Source of the DNA: an uncultured Candidatus Berkelbacteria bacterium
Lineage (GTDB): Bacteria > Patescibacteriota > UBA1384 > UBA12157
Assembly (NCBI GenBank): GCA_903877885.1
Contig: CAIRFN010000006.1
Coordinates: forward strand, 220,332-259,309
Length of the DNA: 38,978 nucleotides
Direction of reading: 5' to 3'
Numbering within the stretch: position 1 is the stretch's first letter; each line of letters starts with the position of its first letter. This document shows, one piece after another, positions 26,896-36,052 of the stretch. The notes under the pieces were generated by a model that was not told where the DNA came from, searched no databases, and saw only the letters and a list, made by a program, of their open reading frames with translations. The position numbers and the translations under genes are program-made.

Positions 26896-27526
26896 AATCA
26901 AAATTTATAATTTAAAAGGTGAAGAAACTGCTGATATGGCTTTGGAGCCAAGCGTTTTTTCTGCCGATGATAATGCCGACCTTATTTCTCAAGCTGTCCG
27001 GATTCAATTAGCTAATGCCAGAAATGCTATTGCTCACACTAAAACCCGTGGCGAAGTTTCTGGTGGCGGTCGTAAACCTTGGAAACAAAAAGGCACAGGT
27101 AACGCTCGCGCTGGTTCGTCCCGTTCACCAATTTGGACTGGCGGCGGCGTAACTTTTGGTCCACGAAATACCCGCAATTATTCCCTTCGAATTAATGCGA
27201 AAATGCGAACTGGTGCCATTATTTCAGTCATTTCCGAAATTGTTAAAGCTAAAAAATTAGTAGTGGTTAAAGATTTAGATTTGAAAGAAATTTCAACCAA
27301 GAAATTTGTTCAAATTTTGGAAAAATTGCCGATTGAAGAAGGTAAAATTCTGGTTATTCTCGATAAAATTAACCCAGAAGTTGAGCTTTCTGCCAGCAAT
27401 ATTCCTTATGTTAAAGTAATTAAAGCCGAAAATATTAATGTGGTTGATTTGCTAAAATATGATTATATTTTGACAACCCAAGCCGGTTTAGATAAAATTA
27501 GCCAGAATTTGGGAGGAAATAAATAA
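26888..27526 (+). CDS. rplD: 50S ribosomal protein L4
   Basis: 212 aa; lines the exit tunnel and, in many bacteria, represses the S10 operon. Blocks: HTKTRGEVSGGGRKPWKQKG and GTGNARAGSSRSPIWTGGGV, the tunnel loop. ATG 26888 overlaps the rplC stop by 8 nt, with GGAG in front; a longer upstream frame overlaps rplC and lacks L4 similarity. Confidence 0.97.
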   Translation: MSKIKIYNLKGEETADMALEPSVFSADDNADLISQAVRIQLANARNAIAHTKTRGEVSGGGRKPWKQKGTGNARAGSSRSPIWTGGGVTFGPRNTRNYSLRINAKMRTGAIISVISEIVKAKKLVVVKDLDLKEISTKKFVQILEKLPIEEGKILVILDKINPEVELSASNIPYVKVIKAENINVVDLLKYDYILTTQAGLDKISQNLGGNK

Positions 27527-27810
27527 TGAAACAAATTATTTTACAACCTGTTCTTTCAGAAAAATCTTTAGCTGGTACCGAAAATAATAAATATATTTTT
27601 GTGGTAGCAGATTCAGCCAATAAGCATGAAGTAACTTCTGCTCTGGAAGCGATGTATAAAATTGAAGTGACTAAAGTTAATATGCTTAACACTCAACCTT
27701 ATAATCGCATGGTCCGTGGTCGTAATATGGCTCACTCCAAAGGTGTTAAAAAGGCAATTGTCACCATTAAAAAAGGTCAGAAAATCGAAGGTTTTGAATT
27801 TAAGGATTAA
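27526..27810 (+). CDS. rplW: 50S ribosomal protein L23
   Basis: 94 aa; sits at the tunnel exit and docks trigger factor and SRP. Blocks: PVLSEKS near the N-terminus, NKYIFVVADSANKHEV, and the C-terminal KKAIVTIKKGQKIEGFEF. Its ATG overlaps the rplD stop by one base, with GGGAGG 9 nt upstream, so the two are translationally coupled. Confidence 0.96.
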   Translation: MKQIILQPVLSEKSLAGTENNKYIFVVADSANKHEVTSALEAMYKIEVTKVNMLNTQPYNRMVRGRNMAHSKGVKKAIVTIKKGQKIEGFEFKD

Positions 27811-27812
27811 TT

Positions 27813-28643
27813 ATGGCTATTAAAATATGTAAACCAACAACTCAATCTCGACGCAAAATGTCTTTCACCGACTATTCTGTTTTGACTAAAAAAGCGCCAG
27901 AGAAAAAGCTACTTACTGTTCTAAAACGATCTGGTGGCCGCGATAATACCGGTCAAATCAGCGTTCGTCATAAAGGCGGTGGTAATAAACGTAAGTACAG
28001 AATTATTTCTGCGCTTTCTGATCGAATTGATGAGAAAGCGATAGTTACAGCTCAAGAATACGATCCAAACCGCGGCGCTTTTATTGCCTTAGTTGAATTT
28101 GCTTCTGACAAAACCAAAGCATATATTTTAGCTTGGGAAAATCTTAAAGTCGGGACTGAAGTTATTGCTTCAGATAAAACCGAATTTTCTCTTGGCAACC
28201 GAATGCGGATGGAAAATATCGCTACCGGTGTAGCCATCTTTGATTTGGAAATTCATCCCGGTCAAGGTGGTAAAATGGTTAAAGGTGCTGGTAACCAAGC
28301 TGTAATTCTTTCTAAAGAAGGTGATTACGTTCAGGTTAAATTGCCAAGCGGCGAAGTTCGTAAATTTAATAAAAAATGTTTTGCTTCTATTGGTCAAGTC
28401 AGTAATTCCACTCTTTCAATGGTCAGAATCGGTAAAGCTGGTCGAAATCGCCACAAAGGCATTCGTCCATCTGTCCGTGGTAAAGCCATGAACCCGAATT
28501 CGCATCCACATGGTGGTGGTGAAGGTCAAAACAGTATTGGTATGAAATATCCAAAAACTCCTTGGGGCAAGCATGCACTTGGTGTTAAAACTCGTAAAAA
28601 ACATAAATATTCAGATAAATTAATTGTTCGACGCAGAAAGTAA
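27813..28643 (+). CDS. rplB: 50S ribosomal protein L2
   Basis: 276 aa, needed for subunit joining and peptidyl-transferase function. Blocks: GGRDNTGQISVRHKGGGNKR, the central LPSGEVRKF region, and the C-terminal VRGKAMNPNSHPHGGGEG with the conserved His of the peptidyl-transferase region, then TPWGKHALGVKTRKK. Standard length; starts two bases after the rplW stop. Confidence 0.98.
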   Translation: MAIKICKPTTQSRRKMSFTDYSVLTKKAPEKKLLTVLKRSGGRDNTGQISVRHKGGGNKRKYRIISALSDRIDEKAIVTAQEYDPNRGAFIALVEFASDKTKAYILAWENLKVGTEVIASDKTEFSLGNRMRMENIATGVAIFDLEIHPGQGGKMVKGAGNQAVILSKEGDYVQVKLPSGEVRKFNKKCFASIGQVSNSTLSMVRIGKAGRNRHKGIRPSVRGKAMNPNSHPHGGGEGQNSIGMKYPKTPWGKHALGVKTRKKHKYSDKLIVRRRK

Positions 28644-28651
28644 GGAAAATC

Positions 28652-28969
28652 ATGTCAAGATCACTTAAAAAAGGTCCATATATTAACGAAAGATTGATTG
28701 CTAAACTTCAGAATTTAAAAGCTGGAGATAAAACTGCTGTCAAAACTTGGGATAGAGCTGCCACCATTACTCCAGAAATGGTTGGTTATCATATCGGTAT
28801 TCATGATGGCCGCAAACACCAAGATGTTTTAATGATTGAAGATATGGTTGGTCATAAGTTGGGTGAATTTGCTCTAACCCGTAAATTTAATCGCCATGGT
28901 GGTAAAATTGCCAAAGAACAAGCTTCAGCCGCCAATAAAACTGCCGCTCCAGCTAAGGGAGGTAAATAA
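28652..28969 (+). CDS. rpsS: 30S ribosomal protein S19
   Basis: 105 aa; head protein contacting S13 and the A-site region. MSRSLKKGPYINERL and the RAATITPEMVGYHIGIHDGR block identify it, as do HKLGEFALTRKF. An Ala/Lys-rich tail (EQASAANKTAAPAKGGK) makes it longer than the 92-aa E. coli protein. Confidence 0.97.
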   Translation: MSRSLKKGPYINERLIAKLQNLKAGDKTAVKTWDRAATITPEMVGYHIGIHDGRKHQDVLMIEDMVGHKLGEFALTRKFNRHGGKIAKEQASAANKTAAPAKGGK

Positions 28970-29373
28970 TGGCTGTAAAAACGATTAAAACCGGCGCCCG
29001 GTTTGTTAAAACTGCGCCTGATAAAATTCGCATTCTAGCTGATTTAGTTAAAGGCAAAACCATTAACTATGCTTTAGACCAATTAGCATTTGCCGGAAAA
29101 TATGCCGCTTTGCCTTTAAGTTTAGTTTTAAAGCAAGCCAGAGCGCAAATTAAAGATCAAAATTTAGTTGAAGAAGATTTTAAAGTTGCCGAAATGCGCG
29201 TTGACGAAGGTCCAAAATTAAAACGCCGCCGTATCCGCCATCAAGGTAGAGCGACCGCGATTTTGAAACGAATGAGCCATATTACTATTATTATGACCGA
29301 TAATGAAGCGAATAATGTAAAATCAAAAGCGCAAAAAGCTATTGAAAAGCCAAAACAGAACGGAGTTGCATAA
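28969..29373 (+). CDS. rplV: 50S ribosomal protein L22
   Basis: 134 aa; contacts all 23S domains and lines the tunnel. Blocks: APDKIRILADLVKGK, KQARAQIKDQN and the beta-hairpin region DEGPKLKRRRIRHQGRA. The start overlaps the rpsS stop by one base, with AAGGGAGG just upstream. A short basic tail (SKAQKAIEKPKQNGVA) follows the core. Confidence 0.96.
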   Translation: MAVKTIKTGARFVKTAPDKIRILADLVKGKTINYALDQLAFAGKYAALPLSLVLKQARAQIKDQNLVEEDFKVAEMRVDEGPKLKRRRIRHQGRATAILKRMSHITIIMTDNEANNVKSKAQKAIEKPKQNGVA

Positions 29374-30047
29374 TGGGTCAAAAAGTTAATCCTTTTAGTT
29401 TCCGACTGCCGATTACAAAAGATTGGCAATCAAAATGGTTTGGTAAGCATGATTTTGCTGACTATATTAGTATTGATTTAGCTATCCGCGATGCCATTAC
29501 CAAGAAATATGGTAAAAACGCTGGCATTGGTAAAGTCGAAATCTTACGTGATCATGAAGCCATTACAATCAATTTACATACTTCTAAACCAGGTGTTTTG
29601 ATTGGTCGGTCTGGTCAAGGAATTATTGATTTGCGTGCTTATTTAAACAAGCATGTTGAAAAATTCCGAACCATGAATTCCAACAAATTACCAAAAATTA
29701 AAATCGAAATTATTGAAGTTAAAAATCCAGAAGCTAATGCCAGAATTGTGGCTGAAAGTGTTGCTTTGCAACTCGAAAAACGCATTCTTTACAAACGAGC
29801 TGTTAAACAAGCCGTCCAAAAAGCAATGGAAACCAAGACAATCAAAGGTATTAAAGTTAAAGTGGCTGGTCGTTTAAATGGTGCGGAAATCGCTCGTTCC
29901 GAAAAATATGGTTCAAGTTCAGTGCCGTTGGGTAGACTTCGAGCTGATATCGAATTTGGTACCGCTACCGCTCATACTACCTATGGTACCATTGGTGTCA
30001 AAGTTTGGATTTACAAAGGCGATAGATCATTAGAGGAAGAGGAATAA
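29373..30047 (+). CDS. rpsC: 30S ribosomal protein S3
   Basis: 224 aa; mRNA-entry protein of the 30S head. [18 protein letters not shown] at the start, a KH domain with [11 protein letters not shown] (about 72-82), and the C-terminal domain with [16 protein letters not shown] and [12 protein letters not shown]. One-base overlap with rplV. Confidence 0.97.
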   Translation: MGQKVNPFSFRLPITKDWQSKWFGKHDFADYISIDLAIRDAITKKYGKNAGIGKVEILRDHEAITINLHTSKPGVLIGRSGQGIIDLRAYLNKHVEKFRTMNSNKLPKIKIEIIEVKNPEANARIVAESVALQLEKRILYKRAVKQAVQKAMETKTIKGIKVKVAGRLNGAEIARSEKYGSSSVPLGRLRADIEFGTATAHTTYGTIGVKVWIYKGDRSLEEEE

Positions 30048-30051
30048 ATAT

Positions 30052-30459
30052 ATGTTAATGCCAAGAAAGCTAAAACACAGAAAAATTAGTCGTGGTAAAA
30101 TGCGTGGGACTGCCACTCGTGGTGCTGAAATCGCTTTTGGTCATTTTGCATTGAAAGCCTTGAGTCGCGGTTGGGTCACTGCTAGAGAAATCGAAGCAGC
30201 CAGACGAGCTCTAACCCGTTACATCAAACGTGGTGGTGCGGTTTGGATTAGAATTTTCCCAGATAAACCAGTTACCCAAACTCCACCAGAAGTTGGTATG
30301 GGCGGCGGAAAAGGTCCAATGGATCATTTCGTCGCTGTGGTTCGTCCAGGTAGAATTATTTTTGAAATCGATGGTGTGCCGCGTGATATTGCCAAAGAAG
30401 CAATGCGTTTGGCTTCACACAAATTAAGAGTTGAAACCAAATTCATTGAGAAAGAATAG
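30052..30459 (+). CDS. rplP: 50S ribosomal protein L16
   Basis: 135 aa; organises the A-site and P-site region of the 50[12 protein letters not shown] at the start, GRGK-like [32 protein letters not shown] (Arg of the loop that is hydroxylated in some bacteria) and [20 protein letters not shown]. The next gene is 43 nt away across a gap with two small hairpins, GGTTAA/TTAACC and ATTTCC/GGAAAT. Confidence 0.97.
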   Translation: MLMPRKLKHRKISRGKMRGTATRGAEIAFGHFALKALSRGWVTAREIEAARRALTRYIKRGGAVWIRIFPDKPVTQTPPEVGMGGGKGPMDHFVAVVRPGRIIFEIDGVPRDIAKEAMRLASHKLRVETKFIEKE

Positions 30460-30502
30460 GTTAATAAATTAACCGCGGAAATTTCCAGAGGAAATTATAG
30501 CT

Positions 30503-30727
30503 ATGAAAATAACCAAATTATTGAAAGAAATTAAAGAAAAAGAAAATAAAACCTTAAGCAAGGATATTGTTGAATTAAATCAACAATTGACTAAGCTTAA
30601 TTTAGACGCGGCAATGCATAAATTGAAGAATGTTAAATCGATTCAAGCTACCCGTAAACAAATTGCTCGAACTATGACTATTTTAAACGAACGAGCAATT
30701 CTAAAAGCCAATGAGGTAACGAAATGA
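30503..30727 (+). CDS. rpmC: 50S ribosomal protein L29
   Basis: 74 aa, a small two-helix protein near the tunnel exit. Sequence MKITKLLKEIKEKENKTLSK then the conserved second helix KLKNVKSIQATRKQIARTMT. Conservation is low outside the KNVxxIxxxRKxIAR region, as usual. Position between rplP and rpsQ confirms it. It overlaps rpsQ by 4 nt. Confidence 0.93.
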   Translation: MKITKLLKEIKEKENKTLSKDIVELNQQLTKLNLDAAMHKLKNVKSIQATRKQIARTMTILNERAILKANEVTK

Positions 30728-31074
30728 AAGAAAAAGTAATTAAATCCAAAGAAGAAGTTGTAATCACCAAGAAGATTAAGAAATTGGTGGGCGAAATCGT
30801 TTCCGATAAAATGGATAAAACGGTTGTAGTTAAAATTACCGAAAAATTGGCTCACCCAAAATACGGTAAAATTTATCAAAAAAGCCGAAAAATTCAAGCT
30901 CATGATGAAAAAAATGAATATAAAATTGGTCAAAAAGTGGAAATCGCTGAGACCAGACCATATTCAAAAAATAAATCATGGCAAGTAACTAAAGTCGTTT
31001 CTACTAAACAAGTTCCGACAGAAATTATTGAAGATTCCAATTTGGATGCCAATATAGACGGGAGCGCCAAATGA
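30724..31074 (+). CDS. rpsQ: 30S ribosomal protein S17
   Basis: 116 aa, longer than the usual 84. The core (about 18-92) has [37 protein letters not shown] and [20 protein letters not shown]. Extensions are a Lys/Glu-rich N-terminus (about 17 residues) and an acidic tail [17 protein letters not shown]. Overlaps rpmC by ATGA. Confidence 0.95.
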   Translation: MKEKVIKSKEEVVITKKIKKLVGEIVSDKMDKTVVVKITEKLAHPKYGKIYQKSRKIQAHDEKNEYKIGQKVEIAETRPYSKNKSWQVTKVVSTKQVPTEIIEDSNLDANIDGSAK

Positions 31075-31439
31075 TTCAACCATATACAAGAGTAGTAGTA
31101 GCCGACAATTCTGGTGCTAAAGAATTAATGTGTATTCGTGTTATTGGCGAATCACGTCATGATGTGGCCAGACTCGGCGATGTGATTGTTGCTTCAGTTA
31201 AATCCGCGACTCCACATACACAAATCAAGAAAAAAGAAGTAGTCAAAGCTGTTATAGTGCGCCAAAAATCGCCTTATAACCGCCCAGACGGCACAGCGAT
31301 TCGTTTCGATGACAACGCTGTTGTCTTAATTAATGCTGATAATACGCCTCGCGGAACCCGCATTTTCGGCCCAGTGGCTCGAGAATTACGAGATCGTGGG
31401 TATAATAAAATTATTTCGCAAGCGACGGAGGTCTGGTGA
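31071..31439 (+). CDS. rplN: 50S ribosomal protein L14
   Basis: 122 aa, standard length; forms an intersubunit bridge and binds the silencing factor Rsf[21 protein letters not shown] at the start, then [31 protein letters not shown] and [15 protein letters not shown]. The start overlaps the rpsQ stop by 4 nt (ATGA), and its own TGA overlaps the rplX GTG. Confidence 0.97.
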   Translation: MIQPYTRVVVADNSGAKELMCIRVIGESRHDVARLGDVIVASVKSATPHTQIKKKEVVKAVIVRQKSPYNRPDGTAIRFDDNAVVLINADNTPRGTRIFGPVARELRDRGYNKIISQATEVW

Positions 31440-31816
31440 AAATCAAAAAAAATGACAATGTAATGATAATTTCCGGCAAAGACCGAGGTAAGACTGGTTT
31501 AATCGAGAGAGTTTTTGTTAAATCGGAAAAAGTTTTAGTTCCTGGTGTCGCTATCGCTAAACATCATCTAAAACCATCAAAGAAAAACCCACATGGTGGT
31601 ATTGTTGATATGCCAAGTCCGATCGCTGCCAGTAACGTAATGCTTGTTTGCCCACATTGTGGTAAACCGGTTCGTATTGCTTATCGGGTAACGGACAAAA
31701 TGAAAGAAAGAATTTGTCGTAAATGCCAAGGTAATTTAGATACCAAAACTCAAGTTAAAACCAAAGAAACTCCAGTTAAGGCTAAAAAAGAAAAGAGTGA
31801 GGTGACCAATGCCTAA
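31436..31816 (+). CDS. rplX: 50S ribosomal protein L24, zinc-ribbon type
   Basis: 126 aa; an assembly initiator of the 50S. KOW motif near the N-terminus ([19 protein letters not shown]), [21 protein letters not shown], then a Cys4 zinc-ribbon with Cys72, Cys75, Cys94 and Cys97. The basic tail ([16 protein letters not shown]) exceeds the usual length. Start is GTG 31436 in a GTGA overlap with rplN. Confidence 0.95.
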   Translation: MKIKKNDNVMIISGKDRGKTGLIERVFVKSEKVLVPGVAIAKHHLKPSKKNPHGGIVDMPSPIAASNVMLVCPHCGKPVRIAYRVTDKMKERICRKCQGNLDTKTQVKTKETPVKAKKEKSEVTNA

Positions 31817-32363
31817 CTTAAAGAAAATTTATGAAGAAACAATCGTACCACAGTTAATGAAAGATTTAGGAATTGCTAATACTATGGCTGTGCCGCGCCT
31901 TCAAAAAGTCGTAGTTAACGTTGGAATTGGCCAAAATAAAGTCAACCCAAAGTTTGCTGAAATGGTAAAAGCTAATATCGAAGCGATTACTGGTCAACGT
32001 CCGGTGATTCGAAAATCTCGCAAAGCTATTTCTGGTTTTAAATTGCGAGCTGGTGATGAAGTTGGTTTAATGGTTACCTTACGAGGTGAAAAAATGTATG
32101 ACTTTCTTCAAAAGATTGCTCATGTCACTTTACCACGACTTCGCGATTTCCGCGGTTTAAACCCAAAAAGTTTTGATCAAGCCGGTAATTTTACACTTGG
32201 CTTTAAAGAACAGTTGATTTTTCCAGAAATTACCACAGAAAAGTCTGAATCAACTCATGGTTTAGAAGTTTCAATGATTATTAATTCAAAATCAGCTTTG
32301 AAATCCCAAAAACTGCTTGAAAGCTTCGGCTTTCCGTTTATGAAGGAGCAACAAAATGGCTAA
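31809..32363 (+). CDS. rplE: 50S ribosomal protein L5
   Basis: 184 aa; binds 5S rRNA in the central protuberance. Blocks: [54 protein letters not shown] and [19 protein letters not shown], then IFPEI. Overlaps rplX by 8 nt and rpsN by 8 nt, so translation is likely coupled. Confidence 0.97.
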   Translation: MPNLKKIYEETIVPQLMKDLGIANTMAVPRLQKVVVNVGIGQNKVNPKFAEMVKANIEAITGQRPVIRKSRKAISGFKLRAGDEVGLMVTLRGEKMYDFLQKIAHVTLPRLRDFRGLNPKSFDQAGNFTLGFKEQLIFPEITTEKSESTHGLEVSMIINSKSALKSQKLLESFGFPFMKEQQNG

Positions 32364-32541
32364 AGTTTCACAAATCGAGCGCGCAAAGCGCAAACCAAAA
32401 TTTTCAAGTAGAATAGTTCATCGTTGTAACCGGTGCGGTCGACGCCACGGATTTATCCGTCAATTTGGTCTTTGCCGAATTTGTTTTCGGGAAATGGCTA
32501 CTCGTGGAGAAATCCCGGGTGTTACTAAGTCTTCATGGTAG
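32356..32541 (+). CDS. rpsN: 30S ribosomal protein S14, zinc type (type Z)
   Basis: 61 aa, the short zinc-binding form. The four ligands are Cys24, Cys27, Cys40 and Cys43 in [10 protein letters not shown]...FGLCRICF, and the end [11 protein letters not shown] is characteristic. ATG lies inside the end of rplE, with AAGGAG upstream. This zinc form and the L24 zinc ribbon show that this set keeps its zinc sites. Confidence 0.97.
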   Translation: MAKVSQIERAKRKPKFSSRIVHRCNRCGRRHGFIRQFGLCRICFREMATRGEIPGVTKSSW

Positions 32542-32554
32542 AATAGGAAAAAAT

Positions 32555-32956
32555 ATGGATCCAATTGCTAATACATTTGCACAAATTAAAAACGCCATCA
32601 ATGCTTCTCACAAGGAAGTGACTGTTTCATATTCAAAAATGAAATTGGCAATCTTGGCTGCTTTTAAAAAACAAGGATTGATTGAAAGCTATGAAGAAGT
32701 TAAAGTCGAAGATCAAAAATATCCGGCTGGCATCAAAATCGTCTTGAAGTTTAAAGAAAGCAACAAAGAATCAGTTATCAGAAATATTAAAAGAGTGAGT
32801 CGTCCTGGTCGTCGAGTCTATGTAACTGCGACCAAAATCCAATCTTTGAAACGCGGTCGAGCTGAAGTTATCATCTCCACTTCTAGTGGTGTGATGGCTG
32901 GCGCCGAAGCGCAGAAAAAAGGTTTGGGTGGCGAAGTCATTTGCGAGGTAGAATAG
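32555..32956 (+). CDS. rpsH: 30S ribosomal protein S8
   Basis: 133 aa; central-domain assembly protein and, in E. coli, repressor of the spc operon. MDPIANTFAQIKNAI at the start, then KLAILAAFKKQGLI, RVSRPGRRVYV and the C-terminal IISTSSGVMAGAEAQKKGLGGEVICEV (long, in two parts at about 108-133). I start at ATG 32555, 14 nt after rpsN and after AGGA; a longer upstream frame overlaps rpsN and lacks S8 similarity. Confidence 0.97.
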   Translation: MDPIANTFAQIKNAINASHKEVTVSYSKMKLAILAAFKKQGLIESYEEVKVEDQKYPAGIKIVLKFKESNKESVIRNIKRVSRPGRRVYVTATKIQSLKRGRAEVIISTSSGVMAGAEAQKKGLGGEVICEVE

Positions 32957-32958
32957 CC

Positions 32959-33504
32959 ATGTCAAAAATAGGTCGTCTTCTAATTCAAGTCCCAGCAGAT
33001 GCTAAACTGGAAATAACTCCGGGTAATTTTAAAGTTACTGGTCCAAAAGGCGAGTTAAGTTTAGATATGACTGGTCGCATTAAAGTTGAACAAACCGAAA
33101 ATACCCTGGAAGTCAAACGTCTTTCAGAAGATAAACAAACCCGAGCCCTTCATGGCTTGTGGCGCGTTTTGATTGATAATGCTGTCAAAGGCGTGACGGT
33201 TGGATGGGAAAAGAAAATGGATTTCAAAGGTGTCGGTTTCCGTGCCGAAGTCCAAGGTAACAAATTAGTTTTAAATCTTGGTTTTTCTCACCCAGTCGAA
33301 GTAGTCGCCCCAGAAGGTATTAGTTTTAACGTTACTAAAAACGTGATTACAGTCTCTGGTATCGACAAACAAATTGTTGGTCAAGTGGCGGCTAATATTC
33401 GCCAACTTAAACCAGTTGAACCATACAAAGGTAAAGGTATTAAATATATTGACGAAATTGTCCGCAGAAAACTCGGTAAACAAGCTAAAGCGGCCGCAAA
33501 GTAA
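32959..33504 (+). CDS. rplF: 50S ribosomal protein L6
   Basis: 181 aa; at the GTPase-associated region beside the sarcin-ricin loop. Two L6 folds: VTGPKGELSLDM in the first, and GVGFRAEVQGNKLVLNLGFSHPV leading to KPVEPYKGKGIKYIDEIVRRK in the second. ATG 32959 is two bases after rpsH, with GAGGTAG in front; in-frame upstream codons overlap rpsH. Confidence 0.96.
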   Translation: MSKIGRLLIQVPADAKLEITPGNFKVTGPKGELSLDMTGRIKVEQTENTLEVKRLSEDKQTRALHGLWRVLIDNAVKGVTVGWEKKMDFKGVGFRAEVQGNKLVLNLGFSHPVEVVAPEGISFNVTKNVITVSGIDKQIVGQVAANIRQLKPVEPYKGKGIKYIDEIVRRKLGKQAKAAAK

Positions 33505-33512
33505 GGAATAAC

Positions 33513-33851
33513 ATGCAGTTAACTAATAAAGAAAAAAGAATTAAACGAGTTAGAGCCAAAATCAGTGGTACAGCTAGCCGCCCACGACTTTCAGTCTATC
33601 GCTCGAACAAGCAAGTTGAAGCTCAACTTATTGATGATATTAAAGGTGAAACTTTAGTATCTGTTTCGAGTTTGACTTTGAAGGAAAAAGCGACTCCAAC
33701 CGAAAAAGCCAAAAAAATCGGTGAAATGGTTGCCGAAAAAGCTGCTGCTAAGAAAATCACTGAAGTTGTTTTTGATCGTCGCGATAAACAATACCATGGC
33801 CGAGTTAAAGCTTTGGCTGAAGGTGCTCGAAGCAAGGGTTTAACGATATAA
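33513..33851 (+). CDS. rplR: 50S ribosomal protein L18
   Basis: 112 aa; binds 5S rRNA. RIKRVRAKISGTASRPRLSVYRS at the N-terminus, a central AAKKITEVVFDRRDKQYHGRVKALAEGAR block matching the family consensus VVFDRGG..YHGRVKALAdaAR. Slightly short of the 117-aa E. coli protein. AAGGA precedes the ATG. Confidence 0.95.
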   Translation: MQLTNKEKRIKRVRAKISGTASRPRLSVYRSNKQVEAQLIDDIKGETLVSVSSLTLKEKATPTEKAKKIGEMVAEKAAAKKITEVVFDRRDKQYHGRVKALAEGARSKGLTI

Positions 33852-33863
33852 TAAAGGAATTAT

Positions 33864-34445
33864 ATGATCAATAATCAAACCAAACAACCAATGACTGCTA
33901 GCACTGGCAACGCTGCTAACCCAACATTTGCTAATCGCAATGACAATCGTGGCAATCGGCCAAATCGTCCATTTCGGGAAGAAAAGCCAAAAAGCGAATA
34001 TGAAGAACATGTCTTGCAAGTCGATCGCGTCAGCCGAACCGTTAAGGGTGGCAAGCGCATGCGCTTTCGTGCTTTAGTCATTATTGGTAATCGCAATGGT
34101 AAAATCGCTATGGGCGTTGGTAAAGCGGCGGAAGTCGTTGATGCTGTAGCTAAAGCGACTACTTTTGCTAAAAAACATATCATGGAAATCCCGATTGTGA
34201 ATGAAACTATTCCATTCCCAATCGATATTCATAATGGTGCCGCTCATGTGATTTTGCGTCCAGCAAAGCCTGGTACTTCGGTTATTGCCGGTGGTACTAT
34301 TCGAGTTATTTGTAACTTGGCTGGTATTAAAAACTTAGTGGCTAAAATTTTGGGTACTGCCAATAAAATCAACAATGCTCAAACCACTTTGATGGCCTTG
34401 GCGGAAATCTCCAAACAATGGAAGGAGCAAAATGCCTCTAAATAA
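33864..34445 (+). CDS. rpsE: 30S ribosomal protein S5
   Basis: 193 aa; decoding-fidelity protein. A low-complexity N-terminal extension (about 1-48, Asn/Arg/Pro-rich) precedes [20 protein letters not shown], the RNA-binding segment, then [31 protein letters not shown] and VLG-type [12 protein letters not shown]. It is followed directly by rplO with a 14-nt overlap: rpmD (L30), normally between them, is absent. Confidence 0.96.
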   Translation: MINNQTKQPMTASTGNAANPTFANRNDNRGNRPNRPFREEKPKSEYEEHVLQVDRVSRTVKGGKRMRFRALVIIGNRNGKIAMGVGKAAEVVDAVAKATTFAKKHIMEIPIVNETIPFPIDIHNGAAHVILRPAKPGTSVIAGGTIRVICNLAGIKNLVAKILGTANKINNAQTTLMALAEISKQWKEQNASK

Positions 34446-34965
34446 ATTAGTTAAAACAGTTGATAAATCTTCAAAACGCGTTGGTCGAGGTTTAGCTTCC
34501 GGTAAAGGAAAAACTGCAACGCGAGGAACTAAAGGTCAAAAATCCCGTTCCGGTCATAATATTCCTCGTCGTTTCCAAGGCGGTCAAACTGCTATGATTC
34601 AGCGTCTGCCAAAAGTGCGTGGTTTTAAATCCCGCTTTACTAAGCCGTCGATCGTGAATCTAGTAAAAATTGAAGAAAAATTCAATGAAAATGAAACCGT
34701 TAATTTCAAATCTTTGATTGAAAAAGGTTTGATTAAAAATGCGACCAATGGTGTTAAAATTATTGGTGCTAAAACTTTTACCAAAAAGTTGAACTTCCGC
34801 GAAGTGATTTTTTCTAAAACTTTAGCCGAAGCATATACCAAAGTTCAAACAGAAATGCCAGTGGAAAAAGCGGTTAAAATAGAAGAAGTTAAAGAGAAGA
34901 AAGTAGCCGCGAAAAAAGCCCCAGTAAAAAAAGCTCCAGTTAAGAAAACAGTGAAGAAAGCTTAA
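34432..34965 (+). CDS. rplO: 50S ribosomal protein L15
   Basis: 177 aa. The Gly/Arg-rich N-terminus ([40 protein letters not shown]) fits L15 inserted deep in 23S rRNA; the C-terminal fold has NGVKIIGA. An added tail (about 145-177) of repeated [17 protein letters not shown] units is basic and disordered. It is the last gene of the ribosomal run: a terminator follows, and secY, adk and infA are not here. Confidence 0.95.
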   Translation: MPLNKLVKTVDKSSKRVGRGLASGKGKTATRGTKGQKSRSGHNIPRRFQGGQTAMIQRLPKVRGFKSRFTKPSIVNLVKIEEKFNENETVNFKSLIEKGLIKNATNGVKIIGAKTFTKKLNFREVIFSKTLAEAYTKVQTEMPVEKAVKIEEVKEKKVAAKKAPVKKAPVKKTVKKA

Positions 34966-34987
34966 AAAAGATACTAAAATCGATATA

Positions 34988-35023
34988 AAAAATAGCCGTG
35001 TAAACTTTACCGGCTATTTTTTT
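34988..35023 (+). terminator. Terminator of the ribosomal protein operon
   Basis: AAATAGCCG (34990-34998) pairs with CGGCTATTT (35011-35019), followed by T residues to 35023. Confidence 0.9.
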
Positions 35024-35028
35024 AATTG

Positions 35029-35037
35029 TGATATAAT
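35029..35037 (+). promoter_or_regulatory. Extended -10 promoter, leaderless start of the permease gene
   Basis: TGATATAAT (TGn plus TATAAT, -10 at 35032-35037) ends 7 nt before ATG 35045. There is no Shine-Dalgarno, so transcription likely begins at or next to the ATG. Confidence 0.65.
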
Positions 35038-35044
35038 AAATTCA

Positions 35045-36013
35045 ATGGATACAATATTTATTCCAATTCAACTCTTTGCCAAATGGTTAACATTTTCCAT
35101 TTTCAAAATTGCGCCATCGACTCATCTGGCTGACGCGGTTAATTTTTTTATTTACGACACGATTAAAATATTAATCCTCTTATTTGTAATAATTTTTCTC
35201 GTTTCAATTGTGAGATCGTTTTTACCGCCGCAAAAAATTCGTCGAATTTTATCGCACAAATATTCAATTATAAATAATTTGTTGGCCGCAATTTTTGGAA
35301 TTTTTACGCCATTTTGTACTTGTAGCGCGATCCCACTTTTTATGGGTTTTATCCAAGCCGGCGTTCCTTTAGGAGTGACTTTTTCGTTTTTAGTTTCCTC
35401 ACCGATGATAAATGAAGTTGCTATTGTGCTTTTACTCGGACTTTTTGGCTGGAAAATAGCTTTACTTTATATTTTAAGTGGCTTAATTATTGGTGTGATA
35501 TCTGGTTTAATTATTGGTAAATTAGATACGACAAACTTACTCGAAACTGATTTATCTGATAGTACTAAACTTACTTTTTCAAAATTGAAAATGTCTTGGA
35601 AAGAACGTTTTTCATATGCTAATGACTACACAAAATCAATTCTAAAAAAAGTTTGGTTCTATATTCTAATCGGTGTTGCTCTTGGTGCTTTTATTCATGG
35701 CTATATTCCAACTGATTTTCTAGCCAATGTCGCCGGTCGCGATAAATGGTATGCTGTGCCGCTGGCGACACTTCTCGGTATTCCACTTTATGCTAATGCG
35801 GCTGGAGTTATGCCATTAGTTTCAGTTTTAACCGAAAAAGGTGTGGCAATCGGTACGGTGCTTGCCTTTATGATGGCAGTGACAGGTCTATCACTACCAG
35901 AATTTTTAATTTTAAAAAGAATTATGAAAACTAAGTTGATTTTAATTTTTGCCACTATTGTTGGTCTTGGTATAATTTTAACCGGCTACATTTTCAATCT
36001 CATTATTAAATAG
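35045..36013 (+). CDS. ArsP/YraQ-type permease (DUF318 family)
   Basis: 322 aa with about eight membrane helices. The family hallmark is the first repeat block GIFTPFCTCSAIPLFMGFIQ (Cys91 and Cys93) followed by GVPLGVTFSFLVSSPMINEV; a second, inverted-looking repeat has GIPLYANAAGVMPLVSVLTE and GTVLAFMMAVTGLSLPEFLIL. In characterised ArsP members this fold exports trivalent organoarsenicals; most relatives have unknown substrates. The CTC motif could bind thiophilic metal(loid)s (inference). No arsenic genes are adjacent. It begins just past the ribosomal terminator and appears leaderless. Confidence 0.88.
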   Translation: MDTIFIPIQLFAKWLTFSIFKIAPSTHLADAVNFFIYDTIKILILLFVIIFLVSIVRSFLPPQKIRRILSHKYSIINNLLAAIFGIFTPFCTCSAIPLFMGFIQAGVPLGVTFSFLVSSPMINEVAIVLLLGLFGWKIALLYILSGLIIGVISGLIIGKLDTTNLLETDLSDSTKLTFSKLKMSWKERFSYANDYTKSILKKVWFYILIGVALGAFIHGYIPTDFLANVAGRDKWYAVPLATLLGIPLYANAAGVMPLVSVLTEKGVAIGTVLAFMMAVTGLSLPEFLILKRIMKTKLILIFATIVGLGIILTGYIFNLIIK

Positions 36014-36052
36014 ATTTTTACTAGTAAATAGACGAATTATTTTAAATATAAT

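Noticed and set aside
30439-30500. Possible fifth recoded gene end after rplP (KFIEKE-stop against an in-frame NFQRKL-stop at 30480-30500).
   Set aside because: Only 13 of 21 bases and two residues plus stop match, and no reverse complement of the gene end lies between. The hairpins here may be related, but the copy is not convincing.
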